Origin: Ohessyouella blattaphilus
GTDB lineage: Bacteria > Bacillota > Clostridia > Lachnospirales > Lachnospiraceae
NCBI RefSeq assembly: GCF_024721265.1
Contig: NZ_JAMXOC010000014.1
Coordinates: 1-64,000, forward strand
Length of the DNA stretch: 64,000 nucleotides
Direction: 5' to 3'
Part shown: positions 1 through 8,576 of the stretch, one piece after another
Layout: the number at the start of each line of letters is the position of its first letter
How positions within the stretch are numbered: the stretch's first letter is position 1
Program-made: the position numbers and the translations under genes
Notes under the pieces: model-generated
What the model was told of the DNA's origin: nothing
Seen by the model: the letters and a program-made list of their open reading frames with translations, nothing else
Database searches by the model: none

Positions 1-24
1 ATGCAGCCTGTATATAGGCTGCAT
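1..24 (-). terminator. Hairpin after truncated exonuclease gene
   Basis: Perfect 9-bp stem (ATGCAGCCT / AGGCTGCAT) with a 6-nt loop, 15 nt downstream of the stop codon of the minus-strand exonuclease-like gene. Any U-tract would lie outside the window, so the terminator role is inferred. Confidence 0.5.
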
Positions 25-39
25 TAGTGCGAATTATTT

Positions 40-435
40 TTACCTTTCAGAGCTGTCTAGTAACTTATTAATTCTATGATCTTTAATCTTTTTAACCCTC
101 GTTTCCTGCGCCAACTGAATATAATCCGCATTACTCCAGGATGTGGCTATTACCTTCCGCTCCCCAAGCCAATTAGCCAACTTCATGAGAGCCGTTCTAA
201 GCGGAGGGGCTTTGTCCAAATTTTCCTCGGTAATCCCCGTCAAATCCTTAATAAACCTATTTAGTTTGCCATACTCCGGTTTCACATATACTGAAAAATC
301 ATCTACTATGTGATTTTCCTGATTGAGAATAACTGCTCCAATCTGAATAGTTTCACATAGCATACCTCTACTTCTCTTCTTCGCACCACCTCTTACCATG
401 CACATTTCCAAGTCTACTACCAAATAGCCATCCAT
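40..435 (-). pseudogene. Truncated DEDDh 3'-5' exonuclease-like protein
   Basis: The N-terminal part resembles the ERI-1/KapD-type DEDDh exonuclease family, which trims DNA or RNA 3' ends. Visible motifs are ExoI (VVDLEM, with the D-x-E pair, followed by ETIQIGAV) and an ExoII-like segment (SWSNADYIQL). The chain ends at about 131 residues, before the ExoIII H-x4-D motif that completes the active site; the family is usually near 180-200 aa. I therefore read it as truncated and probably inactive. The ATG at 435 is chosen over the TTG at 441 because AGGAAGGAGA lies about 8 nt before the ATG but only 2 nt before the TTG. It could alternatively be a divergent short family member. Confidence 0.55.
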
Positions 436-615
436 CGCCAAGTCTCCTTCCTCTGGTCCCGCACCTACCTTTAATGATTTGTGTGGGTTTTTGTATATCC
501 CTAATATATGAGCTTAGCTGTCCGATATTCAGGACTTGCGAAAACGCGTCAATCCTTAGACTCTTCTCCGCGAAAAACACATGAACTATTACGTGGATCG
601 TGTCTTTCAAAAAAA

Positions 616-635
616 TTGACTGCACGTAACGTGCA
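616..635 (+). promoter_or_regulatory. MerR-type promoter/operator
   Basis: A -35 TTGACT (616-621) is followed by the perfect dyad TGCACGTAACGTGCA (621-635), lying in what would be an 18-19 bp spacer before TAGCCT/AGCCTA. A dyad inside an over-long spacer is the classical MerR-family arrangement, and the next gene encodes a MerR regulator, so autoregulation is inferred. Confidence 0.5.
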
Positions 636-663
636 ATTTTAGCCTATGAGGAAAGGACGTGTT

Positions 664-696
664 ATGAATGAAACACTAGAGGAAAAATATGACTGA
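664..696 (+). CDS. 10-codon leader ORF overlapping merR start
   Basis: The tiny ORF MNETLEEKYD has a good ribosome site (AGGAAAGGA about 8-9 nt upstream). Its TGA stop (694-696) overlaps the MerR start at 689 in another frame. This could couple translation of the regulator to the leader. The ORF is too short for codon statistics, so whether it is translated is inference. Confidence 0.35.
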   Translation: MNETLEEKYD

Positions 697-1018
697 GATG
701 ACATTGCGAGAACTATGCATCACCCTACATGTTTCTAGGCGTGCTGTGCAAGGTTATGAAAAAGCAAAATTGGTTCAGGCTACTAGCAGAAATAACCGCG
801 GTTATCTATTATATGATGAAGAAGCTCAAGAAAGAGTCCAAACCATCCGCTTTTATCAACAAATAGGCTTTACTATAAAGGAGATCACCCACTTAATAGA
901 CGCTGCTAGTATCGAGAAAAAGCATGCTCTTACTCAGCAACTAGAGGTACTTAAGCTACAGAAAAAACAGCTCGAGCAACTAATTGAAAAAGCAAAAGAT
1001 CATCTGGATAAAATCTAG
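689..1018 (+). CDS. MerR family transcriptional regulator
   Basis: A 109-aa MerR-type regulator. The N-terminal winged helix (about residues 1-70) has the TLRELCITLHVSRRAVQGYEK helix-turn-helix start, the RGYLLYDEE wing and the RFYQQIGFTIKEI segment. It is followed by a single coiled-coil dimerisation helix (about 75-109, rich in L, K, Q, E). There is no C-terminal effector or metal-binding domain and no Cys residues in metal-site positions, so the inducer cannot be guessed. Start at 689 is supported by GAGGAAAAA just upstream. The dyad at 621-635 is the likely autoregulatory site. The next gene, a lipoprotein, begins 42 nt downstream on the same strand and may be co-transcribed. Confidence 0.85.
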   Translation: MTEMTLRELCITLHVSRRAVQGYEKAKLVQATSRNNRGYLLYDEEAQERVQTIRFYQQIGFTIKEITHLIDAASIEKKHALTQQLEVLKLQKKQLEQLIEKAKDHLDKI

Positions 1019-1060
1019 CGTAGCACGATCAACAAATTAAAAAATAGGAGAAAACAAATT

Positions 1061-2451
1061 ATGAGTATGAGAAAAACTATGACAGGGCTTTTGTTATGCG
1101 CTGCCCTTACTGCCTTCACCGGCTGCGTACAAAAAGCGCCTACCACTGATACAAAAACCGAAAGTGAAACGACTCCCACAACCGAAAAAGAAGAAAAGAA
1201 GACTGGAGAATTACCCGATTTTTCCCCAGAAGCTACCATTGAGGAAACCGTACTTGTAGATGCCAATAATATAAAAATCACCGCTACAGAGTTGACTTAT
1301 CGCTCGCATGTTGCAGATATCAATTTAATAATCGAGAATAATAGCGACCAGGATCTATCTTTCATTAGTGGCTCTATGGGCTACAACTGGAATTCGGTGA
1401 ACAACTATATGCTAGATAGTAGTTACTTAAATGTAGATGTTACCGCCGGCAACTTAGCTAACGAAACCATTTCCCTTAAGTTCGATGAGCTTATGCTTTA
1501 CGGCCTTCAAGAAATTGCGGATATCCAGATCGGCTTTCAGGTAAAGGATGCCGATTATAACGAAGTCTATACCGGCGTCAGCAAGCTACTTACTTCTGCT
1601 GCAGCCGATTACGATTATGCCCCTGACACTTACCAAGAAGCGATAAATAGTGGCATAATGGGGGCACTATTTGACTATTCTATCGATTACTTTGAAAAGA
1701 GGAGCTTTATACGGCGAACGGTATCCGCATGGTTTCAGAAGCTCTGGTCACCGACAAGGATGGAGGAAAAGCCCTTTTATTAGAAGTGGAAAACAACACT
1801 GCTGAGAGTGTCAGCGTGACTACCTCTGGCATCTCAATCAATAATCTTGTGGTCTATGATGGCCTATGGTCCTCAGATTCTCTGAATCCTGGGACGCGCA
1901 AAATCTTAACCCTTTCTCTTGATTCCCTATTAGAGCCAGCCTTTGCTGAAAAGTGCGCCCTCGAGGATATCGGTAATCTACAGCTCTCTTTTGCTGCCGA
2001 AAACACTGATTCTGAGGAAATAGCGCCCTCTAAGGCCCTTGAAATTATCCTTAACAAAAAGGCTGCCGCCTATGATAATAGTGGTGATGAAGTCTATAAC
2101 GAAAAGGGAGTTCGCTTTGTCTCGAAAGGACTTTTAGGCAGCATCAACGAATATTCTAACGACATCTACCTGCTAGTCATCATCCATAATGACACCGATA
2201 AGTCGATTACCGTCCGCGACCCTTATGACGCCCTTTCCGTTAATGGGATAATGGCAGACTACTCTTTATCTTCACTCACTCTCGAGCCAGGAAAAAGCGG
2301 ATTACTAGACCTTGAGATATACGAATCCTTCCTCAGCGATAACGATATTTCCGACCCAGAAGACATCTCTACTGCTCAAATGACCTTCTCAGTCAAAGGC
2401 GAGGACTATAAAGATGTTACTGAAGCTAAAATCGACCTTGCTTTTGAATAG
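1061..2451 (+). pseudogene. Three-repeat surface lipoprotein, frameshifted
   Basis: The N-terminus is a lipoprotein signal (basic start, hydrophobic run, lipobox TAFTGC with Cys22), then a Thr/Glu/Lys-rich linker and three copies of an immunoglobulin-like repeat. The repeat hallmark is a hydrophobic strand ending in ENN/HND: INLIIENNSDQDL, ALLLEVENNTAESV and YLLVIIHNDTDKSI. The reading frame breaks near 1695-1698. The upstream frame runs on to a stop at 1783 with non-homologous residues, while the repeat continues in another frame (..LYTANGIRMVSEAL..). One extra A in the AAAA run would restore ..EKEELYTANGIR... The intact protein would be about 463 aa. It is either a genuine frameshift or a homopolymer sequencing error. 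Function unknown; extracytoplasmic and membrane-anchored. Confidence 0.7.
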
Positions 2452-2462
2452 AGGATATATGG

Positions 2463-2882
2463 CTACGACCTTAACAATTTCACCTTTGCCTTCTTTCTCG
2501 GAACCGTTCTTTTGTAATGAACATCAGGATAGCCAATAGCAATAGCCGTTACCACCTTTTCTTTTCCCGTAAGCGACAACTTTTTACGTATCTTTTTACT
2601 TACTCGGGCGGCCATGGCAAAGAAGCCCACATATAATACCCCAAGTCCCTGAGCCTCTGCCATGGTCCCCATATTAGTCGAAGCCAGTGCTGCATCCACC
2701 GGGTCATCGGCTATAACGAAAATTACCGCCGGTGCCCCATGGAAGAAAAATCCTTTCTATACCAACGGTTGTCTCATAATCGGAACCTTAATCAACACTT
2801 CCGTCCCATATCCCCAGTTCGAAGAGATTTCTTCGCTATCAATCAAAACTCCATCCCTATCAAAGATAACTGCTGTAATCAT
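2463..2882 (-). pseudogene. HAD-phosphatase / nitroreductase chimeric remnant
   Basis: Reading from 2882 down, an ATG preceded by GAGGAGA opens MITAVIFDRDGVLIDSE, the N-terminal nucleophile motif (DxDGVLxDSE) of beta-phosphoglucomutase-like HAD phosphatases. After about 18 residues it runs in frame into unrelated sequence, hits an in-frame TAG at 2757-2759, and then continues in the same frame as the C-terminal part of a nitroreductase: HGAPAVIFVIADDPVDAAL..GTMAEAQGLGVLYVGFF..IAIGYPDVHYKRTVPRK. The FMN-binding N-terminus is missing. This looks like a deletion junction joining the start of one gene to the end of another, followed by decay. Confidence 0.65.
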
Positions 2883-2912
2883 GTCTCCTCAAGTACGGCA
2901 TCCAGTATTCAC

Positions 2913-3209
2913 CTACTCCTCATCAAGATAGCAGATAACACCACGAGGTAAAATATACAGAACGGTTCCTATAGCGGTATCGTCCATTTTTTCATAAAGG
3001 CGACCCGCACTCATGCTTTCACCTTGAACGGTATAGGGGCTATTGGCAACGTAACCCACTACGCCAAGCCCCTCCATTTCCACCTTGATCGCTTCCTTAT
3101 CATGGTCGTTATCAGGTTCTTTCGTAAGCTTAACCTTCATATCTCGCTCTAGGAATTTTTCACCGTAATAGTGATTTAATCCGGTAATTGTAAAATACTT
3201 TCTTTCCAT
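2913..3209 (-). CDS. Stand-alone HIRAN domain protein
   Basis: A 98-aa protein that is essentially one HIRAN domain: FTITGLNHYYGEKFLERDMKVKLTKEPDNDHDKEAIKVEMEGLGVVGYVANSPYTV. The EP-x-N-x-(Y/H)D-x-EAI core and the GYVAN strand are diagnostic. HIRAN domains bind 3' ends of single-stranded DNA and are found fused to helicases and nucleases in replication-fork repair. Stand-alone bacterial copies are common and mostly uncharacterised. The ribosome site GAAGGAGGAAA is 7 nt from the ATG. It lies next to an ATPase and a PLD-helicase, which suggests a DNA-processing neighbourhood. Confidence 0.8.
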   Translation of the reverse strand: MERKYFTITGLNHYYGEKFLERDMKVKLTKEPDNDHDKEAIKVEMEGLGVVGYVANSPYTVQGESMSAGRLYEKMDDTAIGTVLYILPRGVICYLDEE

Positions 3210-3329
3210 CTGTGTTTCCTCCTTCGTTTCCAGCTAGTCTATGTTGCTAAGTGATTGGATAACTCTATTCTGCAACATTTCATGTCCCAAAATAAGGACT
3301 CCGATTCGCCACACGTACATAAAGGCAAC

Positions 3330-3378
3330 AAAAATCCTCAATAAGTCAGATACTAATTCCAACTCATTGAGGACTTTT
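3330..3378. terminator. Inverted repeat, bidirectional terminator
   Basis: AAAATCCTCAAT (from 3330) pairs with ATTGAGGACTTTT (to 3378), with one mismatch. On the minus strand the hairpin is followed by TTTTTGTTG, fitting termination of the ATPase/ArsC-like operon. Confidence 0.6.
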
Positions 3379-3457
3379 CATTAACCTACTATTTTATTTT
3401 TACACAGATATCTCTAAGGTATATCTCTGCGGAAGTGCGGGAATCAATCTCCTTGCA

Positions 3458-3811
3458 TTATCTTTTTGCATATGACTTCCACTGCTCTTCTTTAAACCCA
3501 ACCAAGACCTTCTCACCCTCAATAAGCACCGGGCGCTTCACCAGCATTCCGTCTGTAGCCAGAAGCCGTAGTTGCTCCTCTTCGCTCATTGAAGGAAGCT
3601 TATCTTTCAACTGCAAGTCACGATACACCAGACCGCTAGTATTGAAGAAACGCTTAAGAGGAAGACCACTTTTCCCGTACCATTCTTTTAACTCCTCATA
3701 GGTAGGATTGTCTTTCGCGATATCCCGCTTCGTATATTGAATTTGGTGATCATCGAGCCATTTCAAGGCCTTTTTGCATGTTGAACACTTTGGATAACAA
3801 ACAACTAACAT
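3458..3811 (-). CDS. ArsC/Spx/YffB-family thioredoxin-fold protein
   Basis: A 117-aa thioredoxin-fold protein of the arsenate reductase-like family. It carries the N-terminal Cys pair in CYPKCSTCKKALKWLDD (C9 and C12 in CSTC) and the family hallmarks DIAKDNPTYEEL, GLPLKRFFNTSG and DGMLVKRPVLIEG. Full length. True ArsC reductases use a single N-terminal Cys with three Arg residues, whereas Spx and YusI-like proteins have CxxC. This one is closer to the generic 'arsenate reductase family' oxidoreductases. The RPV segment seen in ArsC is present. It lies 12 nt downstream of the ATPase gene and is probably co-transcribed with it; the functional link is unclear. Confidence 0.85.
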   Translation of the reverse strand: MLVVCYPKCSTCKKALKWLDDHQIQYTKRDIAKDNPTYEELKEWYGKSGLPLKRFFNTSGLVYRDLQLKDKLPSMSEEEQLRLLATDGMLVKRPVLIEGEKVLVGFKEEQWKSYAKR

Positions 3812-3823
3812 TCTCTTTACCTC

Positions 3824-5206
3824 CTATTTATCCCTTCCATAAAAGTCATCAACCGAAACATAAATAATATCCGCTTCCCCATCTCCATTGATCGGATTCT
3901 TCGTAAACAAATATTTATAGGTAGTGTATTGATCAAAAAGAGCTGCCCGCTCTTCAAGCACTCTTCTAATTTTATTCACCTTAAGATTACTGCGCCACTT
4001 ACATTCGCCCACAAGTAATTCTTTACCCGATACAGATGAGGCAACCACATCTAACTCCTGAACATTCCCTTTACGATCTTTTCCCCACCACTTACCAAAC
4101 GATTTTGCTACAAATGGCAATTCGCCTTTCGCATTCTTCCTACGAAGATATTGTCGCGATACTTCTTCAAAAATCGGGCCAATGTAATCAGTCAAATCAT
4201 TAAGAGCCAAGGAAAAATAGATATCTCCATTGCCACGTTCAATTTCACTTCTTACCGAAAAGACAAAACGATACCAAAAGGCAATGAAATTCTCCGTTAT
4301 CTGATACTGACTAGTCTTCCCTTTTAATGGATTTGAACCAAAGGGAATCACTCGTTCAATATAATTAAGTTCCTGTAAAGTAATGAGATATCTCGAGATC
4401 AAACTGCTCTCAAGTTTTGTAAAGCCAACAATCTCTCCTAGTGTATTAGAACCACTAGCGATAGCCTGAAGAACAGCATTGTAATTCGCAGGTTCTCTGA
4501 ATTCTTGCTTCATTAACAGCACACCCTCGTTATTAAGGTAGCCACTAATTTCAAAATATAGCTCCTGGAGATTCTCTTCAAAACTCAAATCCGAATTAAT
4601 TAGCGACAGATAATAAGGAGTACCGCCAATGCAAGCATAATACCGGATTTTATCCTCGTTACTAACATTCGGATAAAACTTTGCGGAGTCATAGTAATCA
4701 AGGGGATTAATCTTCAACTGCCCTGTCCGCCTACCAAAGAGAGGGCTTTTTTCACCTAGCACCTGATTCTCCATAAAGCTCATGGAAGAACCGCAAAGAA
4801 TCAAGAATATATTCGTTTCCTTAAACTCGTAGTCGATTACGTGTTGCAAAATCGAATTAAGAGACTTATTCGCCGAGGCGGCATACGGATATTCATCGAT
4901 AACGAGAACTAAGTGCTCATTGCCTAGTTGCTCCTTTATAAGACTAAAAAAATTGTTCCAATCAGTAACTGCTGGAAAGTTATGGATACCGATTTTTTCG
5001 CCCAGAAGCCGGGAAAATTTGTGAAGGTTAAGCGAATCATTAACCTCTTCTGCCGGTAGATATAAGGAATTCTTATCCTTTACAAACTCATTGAGCAAGG
5101 ATGTTTTTCCAATACGGCGACGACCATAGACTACCGCCATCTGAAAGTTTTTCTTGTTATACATACGTTCCAGCGAGTCCAGTTCTTTTTCTCTTCCTAA
5201 AAACAC
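3824..5206 (-). CDS. ATPase with C-terminal DUF234 nuclease-like domain
   Basis: A 460-aa AAA-type ATPase of the archaeal-ATPase/DUF234 family. The N-terminal domain has Walker A GRRRIGKTS (28-36), Walker B LVLVIDEY (99-106) and a sensor-like ILCGSS (136-141). The middle holds a winged-helix region (about 240-310). The C-terminal domain (about 320-460) contains ELDVV followed by GECKW, a PD-(D/E)xK nuclease-like signature (D386, E401, K403). Members are abundant in anaerobes and gut bacteria; some have been linked to mobile elements or defence, but the role is not settled. The promoter region carries a perfect 11-bp inverted repeat, suggesting tight repression. The start is supported by CTGGAGGTGAG directly upstream. 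Confidence 0.85.
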   Translation of the reverse strand: MFLGREKELDSLERMYNKKNFQMAVVYGRRRIGKTSLLNEFVKDKNSLYLPAEEVNDSLNLHKFSRLLGEKIGIHNFPAVTDWNNFFSLIKEQLGNEHLVLVIDEYPYAASANKSLNSILQHVIDYEFKETNIFLILCGSSMSFMENQVLGEKSPLFGRRTGQLKINPLDYYDSAKFYPNVSNEDKIRYYACIGGTPYYLSLINSDLSFEENLQELYFEISGYLNNEGVLLMKQEFREPANYNAVLQAIASGSNTLGEIVGFTKLESSLISRYLITLQELNYIERVIPFGSNPLKGKTSQYQITENFIAFWYRFVFSVRSEIERGNGDIYFSLALNDLTDYIGPIFEEVSRQYLRRKNAKGELPFVAKSFGKWWGKDRKGNVQELDVVASSVSGKELLVGECKWRSNLKVNKIRRVLEERAALFDQYTTYKYLFTKNPINGDGEADIIYVSVDDFYGRDK

Positions 5207-5220
5207 AATCTCACCTCCAG

Positions 5221-5266
5221 TTTTACTACTTACGATTATTATAATCTAAAGTAGTAAAAATAACAA
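5221..5266 (-). promoter_or_regulatory. Promoter with embedded inverted-repeat operator
   Basis: On the minus strand, -35 TTGTTA (5266-5261) and -10 TATAAT (5243-5238) are separated by exactly 17 bp. A perfect 11-bp inverted repeat (TTTTACTACTT at 5221-5231, AAGTAGTAAAA at 5249-5259) brackets the -10 element. This fits an operator for a dimeric repressor of the ATPase gene; the repressor is not identified. Confidence 0.6.
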
Positions 5267-5352
5267 CTGCTCATTTTCTCATTTCCTTGTTGCCGCAAAA
5301 AAGGTACAATATATAAATGAACACTAATAACTAGATCAGTGAGGACTTCAAC

Positions 5353-8300
5353 ATGCTAAAACCCGGATTATACGAACAGATAATTAACGAAGCAATCGGC
5401 GACGAGTTAGCTACCATACCTGACGCTCGCAAAGCGACTTCCGCCATAGATAAAGCCGAAGCTTCTAAAATTCTCTCCCAGTATCTTACCAATATTATTC
5501 AAAAGGGACTTGATAACATCTTAGACAAGAATGGCGGTATCGATGACCAAGTCGAACTTGTTAATCAGATTGTTGCTCTCATCCAAGAAGCCACTAAAGA
5601 CGCTGATTTTGGAAGCTTAAGCGTCAATCAACAAGCCGAGCTTTTACTCGCCCTGTTGCAGGAAAAAGACCCTCGCCTGGCAATTGGAAAAAGTGCTAAG
5701 GATTTGGAAAGACCTGAAACTTCTATCGCACAGAGCTCCCTCTTCACCGGAGCTATTCATGAACCGCAAATGTATACCGAGCTAAAAAAGGAAATAATCT
5801 CTGCAAACCGAATCGATATGCTTGTTTCCTTTATCAAATGGAGTGGTTTACGACTTCTCATGGATGAATTGCGGCAATTTACGCAAAATGGTGGAGAACT
5901 GCGAATTATAACTACTTCCTACATGGGCGCTACCGATATAAAAGCAATCGAAGAATTACGCCACCTTCCAAATACACAGATTAAAATCAACTATGACACA
6001 AAACGTACCCGGCTTCACGCAAAGACATATGTATTTTACCGCGACACAAGCTTTACCACTGCCTATGTTGGCTCGTCAAATTTATCTAACGCCGCTATTT
6101 CTAGCGGATTAGAATGGAATGTGAAAGTAACAAAAAAAGACCTACCAGAAACTATTGATAAAATCGCCGCTACCTTTGAGAGCTACTGGAATTCTAATGA
6201 GTTTGAATACTACTCAGAAACTCAGCAAGAAAGATTATCCCGCGCGCTAAAGGCTGAAAAGTATTCAGGAACGGATGATGAGAATATCTACCTCATGGAT
6301 ATTCTCCCCTACTCCTATCAGCAAGAAATTCTCGACCGTTTGGAAGCTGAGCGTACGGTCCGTGGCTATATGCGCAATTTAGTTGTCGCTGCTACTGGCA
6401 CTGGCAAAACCGTTATTTCTGCTCTGGATTATAAGCGCTTTCGTAAGCAAAATCCTGGAAGTCCTGCACGGTTACTGTTCGTCGCGCACCGTGAAGAACT
6501 TCTCAGACAAAGTCTCCATACCTTTAGAGCGGTCTTAAAAGACGCCAATTTTGGCGATTTATACGTTGGTAGTGCGAGACCTGATGGCATTAATCATTTG
6601 TTTATATCGGTTCAAACCTTTCATTCACAAGACTTTACCACAAAAACCACGAAGGAGTTTTACGACTACATCGTAGTCGATGAATTCCATCATGCTGTTG
6701 CCCCGACTTATCAGTCGCTTCTAGGCTACTATCAGCCTAAGCTTCTCTTGGGCTTAACAGCGACGCCTGAGCGAATGGATGGAAAAAGTATTCTCTCCTA
6801 TTTCAATAACCGGATCGCTGCCGAAATTCGTCTGCCCGAAGCCATTGACCGCAAACTTCTATGTCCCTTTCAGTATTTTGGCATCACTGATACCGTTGAT
6901 CTAGATAGTATGCGCTGGACTAGAGGCGGATATGACAAGGAAGCGCTATCCAATATTTACTCGTTCAGCGGTGCGGTAGCCAAGCGACGTGCTGACCTAG
7001 TGGTAGCTTCCTTACTGAAATACGTGACCGCTATGGATGATGTAAAAGGACTCGGGTTTTGCGTTTCTAAAGATCATGCAGAATTTATGGCAGAGCATTT
7101 TAACAACTGCCATATTCCTTCCATGTACCTTACCAGTGACTCCACAAGCAAAGAACGGAACACCGCTAAAGATTGTTTGGTTTCCGGCGATATACGCTTT
7201 ATCTTCGTGGTAGACCTCTACAATGAAGGTGTTGATATCCCTGAAGTAAACACTACGCTCTTTTTGCGCCCAACGGAATCTTTAACCGTTTTCTTACAAC
7301 AGCTCGGTCGCGGTCTCCGAATCGCGGAAAATAAAGAATGCCTAACTGTTCTAGATTTTATTGGACAAGCAAATAAGCGCTACAATTTTGAAGACAAATT
7401 CCGGGCACTGCTTAGCAATACTACCCGCAGTGTGACAAAAGAAATCAAGGACGGCTTTATCTCCGCCCCCAAAGGTTGCTATATCCAGCTGGAAAAGAAG
7501 GCCGCCCGGTATATCCTCAGTAACATTCAAGCCTCCTATGGTAACACCGCTGGTCTAGTCTCCCGCGTGGCTACTTTTACAGAGGATAGCGGCTTAGAAC
7601 TCTCTCTTAGTAACTTTTTGGAGTATTATCATCTGGATCCACGAATGCTATATAAATATACATCATTCTCACGACTATGTGCTCGCGGAGATGTAATCGA
7701 CGATTTCAGCGAATCTGTTGAAGTAGCTCTAACAAAAGCCTTCGCCCGCTTTTCTGCAGTGGATTCAAGACGCTGGATTAAATTTCTACTTGAGGTTCTA
7801 CCTAAGCTCGACAATATTGACTTTGCCAAGTTACCAGATATAAAGAAGCGAATGCTTCAGATGTTCTATGTTACCGTCTGGGGCTCTGTAGTAGAGGATT
7901 GGGAAAGTGATGAGGTACTAGATAATCTTTACGGATTATCTGATTGCCCCGTAATGCTAGATGAACTTATTGAGCTTCTAAAATACCAATATGAGCACAT
8001 CGATTTTATTGATAAACCGGTAGATTTAGGCTTTGAATGCCCCTTAGATCTACACTGTACATATACTAGAGATCAACTTTTAGTAGCGTTAGACTTTATG
8101 AAGCCTAATACTGTTCGCGAGGGGGTGAAATGGTTGCCTGATAAGCAACTGGACGTCTTCTTCGTAACCCTAAATAAATCCGACAAAGATTACTCTCCTA
8201 CCACCATGTATAATGACTATTCTATTAATGACAGACTCTTCCACTGGCAAAGTCAAAGCACAACCAGCGAAGACTCTCAGACTGGACAGCGTTACATCCA

Positions 8301-8508
8301 CCACCGCGAAAACGGGAGTCGAATCTTACTATTCGTTCGCGAATTTAAACAAGATCATCTTACTGGTAGCGCTTCTGCCTATACCTTTTTAGGAACTGCT
8401 AGTTATGTTAAACACGAAGGTAGCAAGCCCATGAACATTACGTGGAAGCTTGATCAACCTATCCCGGCAAAATACCTTAAGAAGACGAACAAGCTGATTG
8501 TCGGGTAG
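5353..8508 (+). CDS. PLD-family nuclease / SF2 helicase fusion, DUF3427
   Basis: A 1051-aa multidomain DNA-processing enzyme. Residues about 130-285 form a phospholipase-D-like (HKD) nuclease domain with HAKTYVFYRD (222-231) followed by GSSN (240-243). Only one HxK motif is seen, so catalysis would need a dimer. Residues about 315-670 form an SF2 helicase: Walker A AATGTGKT (346-353), DEFH box (443-446), LTAT (468-471) and motif VI QQLGRGLR (649-656). The C-terminal region (about 820-1050) matches the DUF3427-type module usually at the end of such proteins. Likely an ATP-dependent nuclease/translocase in DNA repair or anti-phage defence. Monocistronic, divergent from the ATPase operon, and closed by a strong terminator. 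Confidence 0.85.
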   Translation: MLKPGLYEQIINEAIGDELATIPDARKATSAIDKAEASKILSQYLTNIIQKGLDNILDKNGGIDDQVELVNQIVALIQEATKDADFGSLSVNQQAELLLALLQEKDPRLAIGKSAKDLERPETSIAQSSLFTGAIHEPQMYTELKKEIISANRIDMLVSFIKWSGLRLLMDELRQFTQNGGELRIITTSYMGATDIKAIEELRHLPNTQIKINYDTKRTRLHAKTYVFYRDTSFTTAYVGSSNLSNAAISSGLEWNVKVTKKDLPETIDKIAATFESYWNSNEFEYYSETQQERLSRALKAEKYSGTDDENIYLMDILPYSYQQEILDRLEAERTVRGYMRNLVVAATGTGKTVISALDYKRFRKQNPGSPARLLFVAHREELLRQSLHTFRAVLKDANFGDLYVGSARPDGINHLFISVQTFHSQDFTTKTTKEFYDYIVVDEFHHAVAPTYQSLLGYYQPKLLLGLTATPERMDGKSILSYFNNRIAAEIRLPEAIDRKLLCPFQYFGITDTVDLDSMRWTRGGYDKEALSNIYSFSGAVAKRRADLVVASLLKYVTAMDDVKGLGFCVSKDHAEFMAEHFNNCHIPSMYLTSDSTSKERNTAKDCLVSGDIRFIFVVDLYNEGVDIPEVNTTLFLRPTESLTVFLQQLGRGLRIAENKECLTVLDFIGQANKRYNFEDKFRALLSNTTRSVTKEIKDGFISAPKGCYIQLEKKAARYILSNIQASYGNTAGLVSRVATFTEDSGLELSLSNFLEYYHLDPRMLYKYTSFSRLCARGDVIDDFSESVEVALTKAFARFSAVDSRRWIKFLLEVLPKLDNIDFAKLPDIKKRMLQMFYVTVWGSVVEDWESDEVLDNLYGLSDCPVMLDELIELLKYQYEHIDFIDKPVDLGFECPLDLHCTYTRDQLLVALDFMKPNTVREGVKWLPDKQLDVFFVTLNKSDKDYSPTTMYNDYSINDRLFHWQSQSTTSEDSQTGQRYIHHRENGSRILLFVREFKQDHLTGSASAYTFLGTASYVKHEGSKPMNITWKLDQPIPAKYLKKTNKLIVG

Positions 8509-8545
8509 AAAAAAATGCAACGCAAATTTTTGCGTTGCATTTTTC
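8509..8545 (+). terminator. Rho-independent terminator of PLD-helicase
   Basis: A near-perfect palindrome (AAAATGCAACGCAAA / TTTGCGTTGCATTTT) immediately after the stop codon, ending in a T-run. A second short CGTTGC-containing palindrome follows at about 8545-8563. Confidence 0.85.
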
Positions 8546-8576
8546 GTTGCACGTTGCAACGTAACTTCACTTTTCT

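Noticed and set aside
368-625. 85-aa minus-strand ORF upstream of the exonuclease
   Set aside because: Overlaps the exonuclease start and the MerR promoter region, has no ribosome site and no family-like sequence.
2662-2931. 89-aa plus-strand ORF
   Set aside because: It is the complement of the HAD/nitroreductase remnant, whose minus-strand frame carries clear motifs.
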